Below are positions 60,631 to 64,000 of a stretch of DNA of 64,000 bases, piece by piece. The translations under genes and the position numbers were made by a program. The stretch spans positions 85,963 to 149,962 of the forward strand of contig JAUNCT010000001.1 in the NCBI GenBank assembly GCA_030526425.1, read 5' to 3'. The DNA comes from Clostridia bacterium (GTDB lineage Bacteria; Bacillota; Clostridia; Christensenellales; CAG-138). Each line of letters starts with the position of its first letter. The first letter of the stretch is position 1. The notes under the pieces were generated by a model. The model was given only the letters and a program-made list of their open reading frames with translations. It was not told the origin of the DNA and made no database searches.

Positions 60631-60841
60631 AACATCCCTCTGTCGGTTTGTAATAATTGATACAGTATAGCACAAAAAGGCGGTGCTGTTAATTCTTTCC
60701 GCCGGGATTTACGAAAAAAGAGTGAATTTTCCGTGGTTTCCCGCGCTTGCGGTGGAAAATGGAAAGCCAATCGGCTATACTTTGGAAAAGAACCGTTTCC
60801 GCATACGGGAGACGGATGTCCGAAAGAGAGGAATCGAATCG

Positions 60842-61522
60842 ATGTTCATGGATCCGTGGTATCTGTTGCTGCTTGTGGTTTTCGCGCTGAGCATCTTCGC
60901 GTCGAACCGCGTGGAAAGCACGTTCAAAAAATACGGAAAAGAGCCCGCGCAAAGCGGGGTTTGCGGTGCGGAACTCGCGAACGCGCTGTTGGAAGCGCAC
61001 GGCGAGCCTATCCCGGTGCATCCGGTTTCGGGAACGCTGACCGACCATTTCGACCCCGTGAACAACACCGTCGGGCTTTCGCAGACGGTCTACAACAACA
61101 GCTCGGTTTCCGCACTGGCGGTCACCGCGCATGAGATCGGGCACGTGCTGCAGCATCAGCAGGGCTACGCCGCCATCCGTCTGCGCAACGCCGTTTTGCC
61201 GGTCGCGAGCTTCAGCTCTTCCTTCGCACCGCTCATCATCATTGCGGGCTTGGTTCTCGGGCTGACGAACATCGCTTGGGCGGGCGTGGTGCTGTTCGGT
61301 GCCGTGCTGGCGTTCCAGGTGGTGACCTTACCGGTGGAATTCGATGCTTCGGCACGCGGTCTCCGGATGCTCGAGGAGGGCGGATACGTTTCCCGCGAGC
61401 AGATCCCGCACGCAAAAGAGGTGCTGCGTGCCGCCGCGATGACCTATGTCCTTGCCGCGCTCGCTTCCTTGGTCAACTTGTTGCGCTTCGCGTCGATGGT
61501 CAACTCCCGTTCGAGAGACTGA
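60842..61522 (+). CDS. zinc metallopeptidase (YugP family)
   Basis: A 226-residue membrane protein. An N-terminal hydrophobic segment (about 5-20) is followed by the catalytic region, with zinc-binding VTAHEIGHVLQHQQG (HExxH). LSQTVYNNSSVSALAV and LPVEFDASARGLRMLEEGG, with the third ligand region, are YugP signatures. Three further hydrophobic segments are present. The substrate is unknown; it is related to membrane quality-control proteases. GAGAGG precedes the start at 60842. A terminator follows. Confidence 0.92.
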   Translation: MFMDPWYLLLLVVFALSIFASNRVESTFKKYGKEPAQSGVCGAELANALLEAHGEPIPVHPVSGTLTDHFDPVNNTVGLSQTVYNNSSVSALAVTAHEIGHVLQHQQGYAAIRLRNAVLPVASFSSSFAPLIIIAGLVLGLTNIAWAGVVLFGAVLAFQVVTLPVEFDASARGLRMLEEGGYVSREQIPHAKEVLRAAAMTYVLAALASLVNLLRFASMVNSRSRD

Positions 61523-61535
61523 AGAAAGAACAAGA

Positions 61536-61567
61536 AAAACGCCCCGCCGGGTCCGGCGGGGCGTTTT
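61536..61567 (+). terminator. terminator of the metallopeptidase gene
   Basis: Perfect 15-bp stem (61536-61550 with 61553-61567) with a two-base loop, ending in TTTT. Confidence 0.9.
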
Positions 61568-61641
61568 CGTTTGCAAGGGCTTTTCCTTCGGCGGGAAAGG
61601 GTATACTATAAAATCAAACCGTTACGAAACCGAAAGCGACG

Positions 61642-63027
61642 ATGCACATGAAAAAACAACAGGACAACCGAGAACTTTTCGAAAGCATGCCGGTCGGCAG
61701 GGCCGTGCGTACGATGGCGTTGCCGACGATCCTCGGGCAACTCATCATCCTCGTTTATTCGATGGCGGATACGTACTTCATCGGTCGCACGAACGACCCC
61801 GCGGCGGTCGCCGGCGCATCGCTGATCCTGCCGGTGTTCAATCTTGCGCTCAGCATTTCCGGGCTCACGGGGACGGGCGGCGGCGCGCTGATCTCGCGCT
61901 TGCTCGGGCAGAAGGATCCCGAGAATGCGGGGCGCGTCAATTCGTTCAGCGTTCTGTTTTCGGTCCTCGTCGCGGGTCTGTTTTCGCTTGGAACGTTCGT
62001 GTTCATGGAGCCTTTGCTCAAAGCGCTCGGCGCGGGCAGCGCGGTCTTTCCCCATGCGCGGGACTATGCGCTGTGGGTCATCGTTGCCGGCGGGATCCCG
62101 ACGGTGATGGTCAATGTGTATTCGAGCCTTTTGCGTTCCGTCGGCGCGTCGCGCCCGGCGGCGTTCGGCGTGATGATGGGCGGCGTGCTGAACATCGTGC
62201 TCGACCCGCTGTTCATGTTCGTTTTGCTTCCGGAGGGAATGGAGATTTTCGGCGCCGGCGTTGCGACCTTTCTGTCGAACGTCATCAGCGCCGTGTATTT
62301 TCTCGTCGTTGTCCGGCGGCTCGGTCCGGATTCTCCCCTGCGGCACCCCTTGCGGGATCTGCCCGAAAGGCATCTGGTTTGGGAGGTGCTCAAGGTCGGG
62401 ATCCCGGCGGCGACGACGGCGTTTTTGTTCGACATGGACTATGTCGTCATCGGCCGCCTGATGGCGGGGCACGGGGATACCGCGCTTGCGGCGATCGGGA
62501 TCGTGCTGAAGGTCGAACGTCTGCCGCAGAACATCATCATCGGCGCGGCAATGGGCATGATGCCCATCATCGCTTACAATTACGGCGCGAAGAATTTCGA
62601 GCGGATGGATGCCGCAAGACGGTATACGCTGAACGCCAGCCTCATTCTCGGTGCCGTATCGACGGTGCTGTATTTCGCGCTCGCGCCGTCGATCATGCGG
62701 CTGTTCATCGCCGAGCCGCAGACCGTTGCCGTCGGCAGCGTGTTTTTGCGTATCCGCGCGGCGGTCACGACCCTGATGGCGATGTGTGTGTTCCATGTGT
62801 TTCTCTTCAACGGGATGGGACGGGGCGGTTATGCGCTGTTCCTCGGCGTGACGCGCTGGGCGGTGCTGAACATCCCGATGCTCTTTGTGATGGACCGTTT
62901 CTTCGGTATGAACGGCATCGCGGCTTCGCAGTTCACGGGGGATATCCCGATGTTCGTCATTTCCCTTGTGCTGTACCGGAGACTTTGCAACAAGCTGATC
63001 CGCGAACGGCAGACCGATGCCGGATAA
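61642..63027 (+). CDS. MATE family efflux transporter
   Basis: A 461-residue transporter with 12 hydrophobic segments. Family segments are TMALPTILGQLIILVYSMADTYFIG at the first helix, GTGGGALISRLLGQKDPENA, and VMMGGVLNIVLDPLFMF; the second half repeats this layout with GAAMGMMPIIAYNYGAKNFERM. It exports drugs or metabolites using a sodium or proton gradient. Two in-frame ATGs (61642 and 61648) are possible starts; the ribosome site is weak. Confidence 0.94.
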   Translation: MHMKKQQDNRELFESMPVGRAVRTMALPTILGQLIILVYSMADTYFIGRTNDPAAVAGASLILPVFNLALSISGLTGTGGGALISRLLGQKDPENAGRVNSFSVLFSVLVAGLFSLGTFVFMEPLLKALGAGSAVFPHARDYALWVIVAGGIPTVMVNVYSSLLRSVGASRPAAFGVMMGGVLNIVLDPLFMFVLLPEGMEIFGAGVATFLSNVISAVYFLVVVRRLGPDSPLRHPLRDLPERHLVWEVLKVGIPAATTAFLFDMDYVVIGRLMAGHGDTALAAIGIVLKVERLPQNIIIGAAMGMMPIIAYNYGAKNFERMDAARRYTLNASLILGAVSTVLYFALAPSIMRLFIAEPQTVAVGSVFLRIRAAVTTLMAMCVFHVFLFNGMGRGGYALFLGVTRWAVLNIPMLFVMDRFFGMNGIAASQFTGDIPMFVISLVLYRRLCNKLIRERQTDAG

Positions 63028-63035
63028 ATCTGCGG

Positions 63036-63064
63036 AAAGACGCCTTTTTCGGGCGTCTTTTTTT
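63036..63064 (+). terminator. terminator of the MATE gene
   Basis: AAAGACGCC pairs with GGGCGTCTTT around a T-rich loop, followed by T7. Confidence 0.85.
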
Positions 63065-63180
63065 GTTGGCTGCGGTTGTGCCTCGGCATCTGTGCCAAAC
63101 CGGAAACAAAACGCAACAGGGGACCGTGTTTTGCGCTCTCTTGTTGTATGGCGAAGCGGGGCGCCCGCTGCAAAATACAC

Positions 63181-63209
63181 TTGCCAAGCTGTCCCCTGTT
63201 TGGTATAGT
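63181..63209 (+). promoter_or_regulatory. promoter of the 63242 secreted protein
   Basis: TTGCCA (63181-63186), exactly 17 bases, TATAGT (63204-63209). The start codon is at 63242. Confidence 0.72.
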
Positions 63210-63241
63210 ACATGCGTACTAATCAACGGAGGTATGTCAAA

Positions 63242-63949
63242 ATGAAGAAGATCCTCGTTTTTGTTCTTGCACTGGCGCTTTGCCTGAGCTGCGCTGCGGC
63301 GCTTGCGGAAGAAGGCGTTGCGTACGGCGTGTACAGCATGGAGGGCGAACATCCCGACAGTCTCATCCGCGCGACGGTCATGACCGAGGACGGAAAAGTC
63401 GTTTCCTGTGCGTTCGATGAGAAGCTGATCCCCGTTGCGGTCGGCGGTGCGTCCGGCTGGAACGAGCTCGATGCGGAGACCGCGGCGAAGCTCAACGGCG
63501 CTGTGGTCGTTTCCGGCGACAAGACCTATGCCGCGGCGTTCAAACTCGGCGATATCGTTTGGACCGTCGATGCGGAGCTCAATGTGACCAACCCGGAAAA
63601 GGGTGAATTCATGGCCTATGTGACCACGCCCGAGGGCGGCGCATGGTACTTTGCGCAGGAGAGCGCGGACCTGCTCGGCGCGGACGGCAATGTTGCGGTG
63701 ACGGTTCCCGTCGGCACGAAGGAATCCATCAACCACGGCGTCGGATTCTGGCCGAGCGAGCTGAAGTTCCCGGGCAACATCGCCGCGCTGGAGAACTTCG
63801 TCGTTGCGAACGGCACGGAGTATGCGCAGGAAGACATCAAGATGGGTGAGAACGGCTGGCAGGTTGCCGACGCGGTGACCGGCGCGACCCTCGCGGGAAC
63901 GCCGAACTATCTCCTTCTCGCCAAGGAAGCGGGCGCATCCGCAAAGTGA
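63242..63949 (+). CDS. secreted protein with C-terminal flavinylation-like motif
   Basis: A 235-residue protein with a signal peptide (residues 1-22, ending AALA). Two early cysteines (LCLSC) do not form a proper lipobox, though lipidation cannot be fully excluded. The body is predicted beta-rich (YSMEGEHPDSLIRATVMTEDG, VPVGTKESINHGVGFW). Residues 210-216 read DAVTGAT, matching the pattern at which ApbE attaches FMN, followed by LAGTPNYLLLAKEA. It resembles FMN_bind-type extracytoplasmic proteins, so an electron-transfer role is possible (inference). GGAGG precedes the start at 63242. Monocistronic, ended by the hairpin at 63957. Confidence 0.8.
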   Translation: MKKILVFVLALALCLSCAAALAEEGVAYGVYSMEGEHPDSLIRATVMTEDGKVVSCAFDEKLIPVAVGGASGWNELDAETAAKLNGAVVVSGDKTYAAAFKLGDIVWTVDAELNVTNPEKGEFMAYVTTPEGGAWYFAQESADLLGADGNVAVTVPVGTKESINHGVGFWPSELKFPGNIAALENFVVANGTEYAQEDIKMGENGWQVADAVTGATLAGTPNYLLLAKEAGASAK

Positions 63950-63956
63950 AACCAAT

Positions 63957-63985
63957 AAAAAAGAGCCCTTCGGGGCTCTTTTTTA
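63957..63985 (+). terminator. terminator at the window end
   Basis: Stem AAAAAAGAGCCC and complement around TTCG, followed by a T run. Confidence 0.9.
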
Positions 63986-64000
63986 TTGTCCGGTCAGGTA

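Overview
The window looks like an ordinary stretch of the chromosome of an anaerobic, high-GC Bacillota (Clostridia-type) bacterium. Supporting signs are strong AGGAGG-type ribosome sites, many short GC-rich hairpins with T-tracts, split (archaeal-type) glutamate synthase subunits, a tyrosine phenol-lyase/tryptophanase-like enzyme, L-cysteine desulfidase, and an abundance of solute-binding-protein transporters. The secreted binding proteins all have Ala-X-Ala-type signal peptides and none has a convincing lipobox, a habit I associate with Christensenellales-like lineages (inference; a 16S or marker-gene search would decide). I found no insertion sequence, phage gene, integrase, CRISPR array or rRNA. 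One tRNA-Leu(CAA) is present.

Layout: 1-1.8 kb, the end of a glutamate synthase operon. 1.9-3.6 kb, an AraC regulator divergent from a secreted two-repeat protein carrying two flavinylation-like motifs. 3.7-6.5 kb, acyl-ACP thioesterase, a tiny Cys-rich protein, a phosphopantetheinyl transferase and a membrane-anchored hydrolase. 6.5-9.2 kb, a P-loop kinase, an LCP cell-wall ligase and MscL. 9.3-12 kb, a MerR regulator divergent from a secreted FMN/FAD reductase, with a textbook MerR operator. 13-19.2 kb, a maltodextrin operon (LacI, binding protein, two permeases, MalQ) without an ATPase gene. 19.5-23.4 kb, a selenium/sulfur-trafficking cluster (cysteine desulfurase-like, LysR, YedE transporter, TusA/YedF-like, DUF3343). 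23.8-26.8 kb, a TAXI-type TRAP transporter. 26.8-29.2 kb, a PssA-Psd-PAP2 phospholipid operon. 29.2-34.3 kb, MnmA, a NYN/PIN ribonuclease-like protein with an RGG-like segment, an AEC carrier and a sodium:solute symporter. 34.7-37.8 kb, a TctCBA tricarboxylate-type transporter. 38-46 kb, a CPBP protease, a GH3 glucosidase, a secreted leucine-rich-repeat protein, a CDF efflux protein, a YdcF-like protein and CyuA. 46-51.6 kb, a TPL-like lyase with LysR, MgtC, DUF1697, thiamine pyrophosphokinase, an MGMT-like protein and tRNA-Leu. 51.6-55.1 kb, a giant MscS channel with two extracytoplasmic sensor modules. 55.3-63.9 kb, small enzymes, a broken small gene, RluA, AsnRS, a zinc metallopeptidase, a MATE transporter and a second secreted protein with a flavinylation-like motif.

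The theme is transport and catabolism of organic acids and oligosaccharides, coupled to secreted flavoproteins. The least ordinary items are the giant double-sensor MscS protein (51654-55118), the tandem flavinylation-motif protein (2913-3578) with its AraC-type direct repeats, the RGG/acidic-linker NYN protein (30443-31633), and two short genes that each appear broken by one base. I see no clearly novel multi-gene defence or mobile system here.
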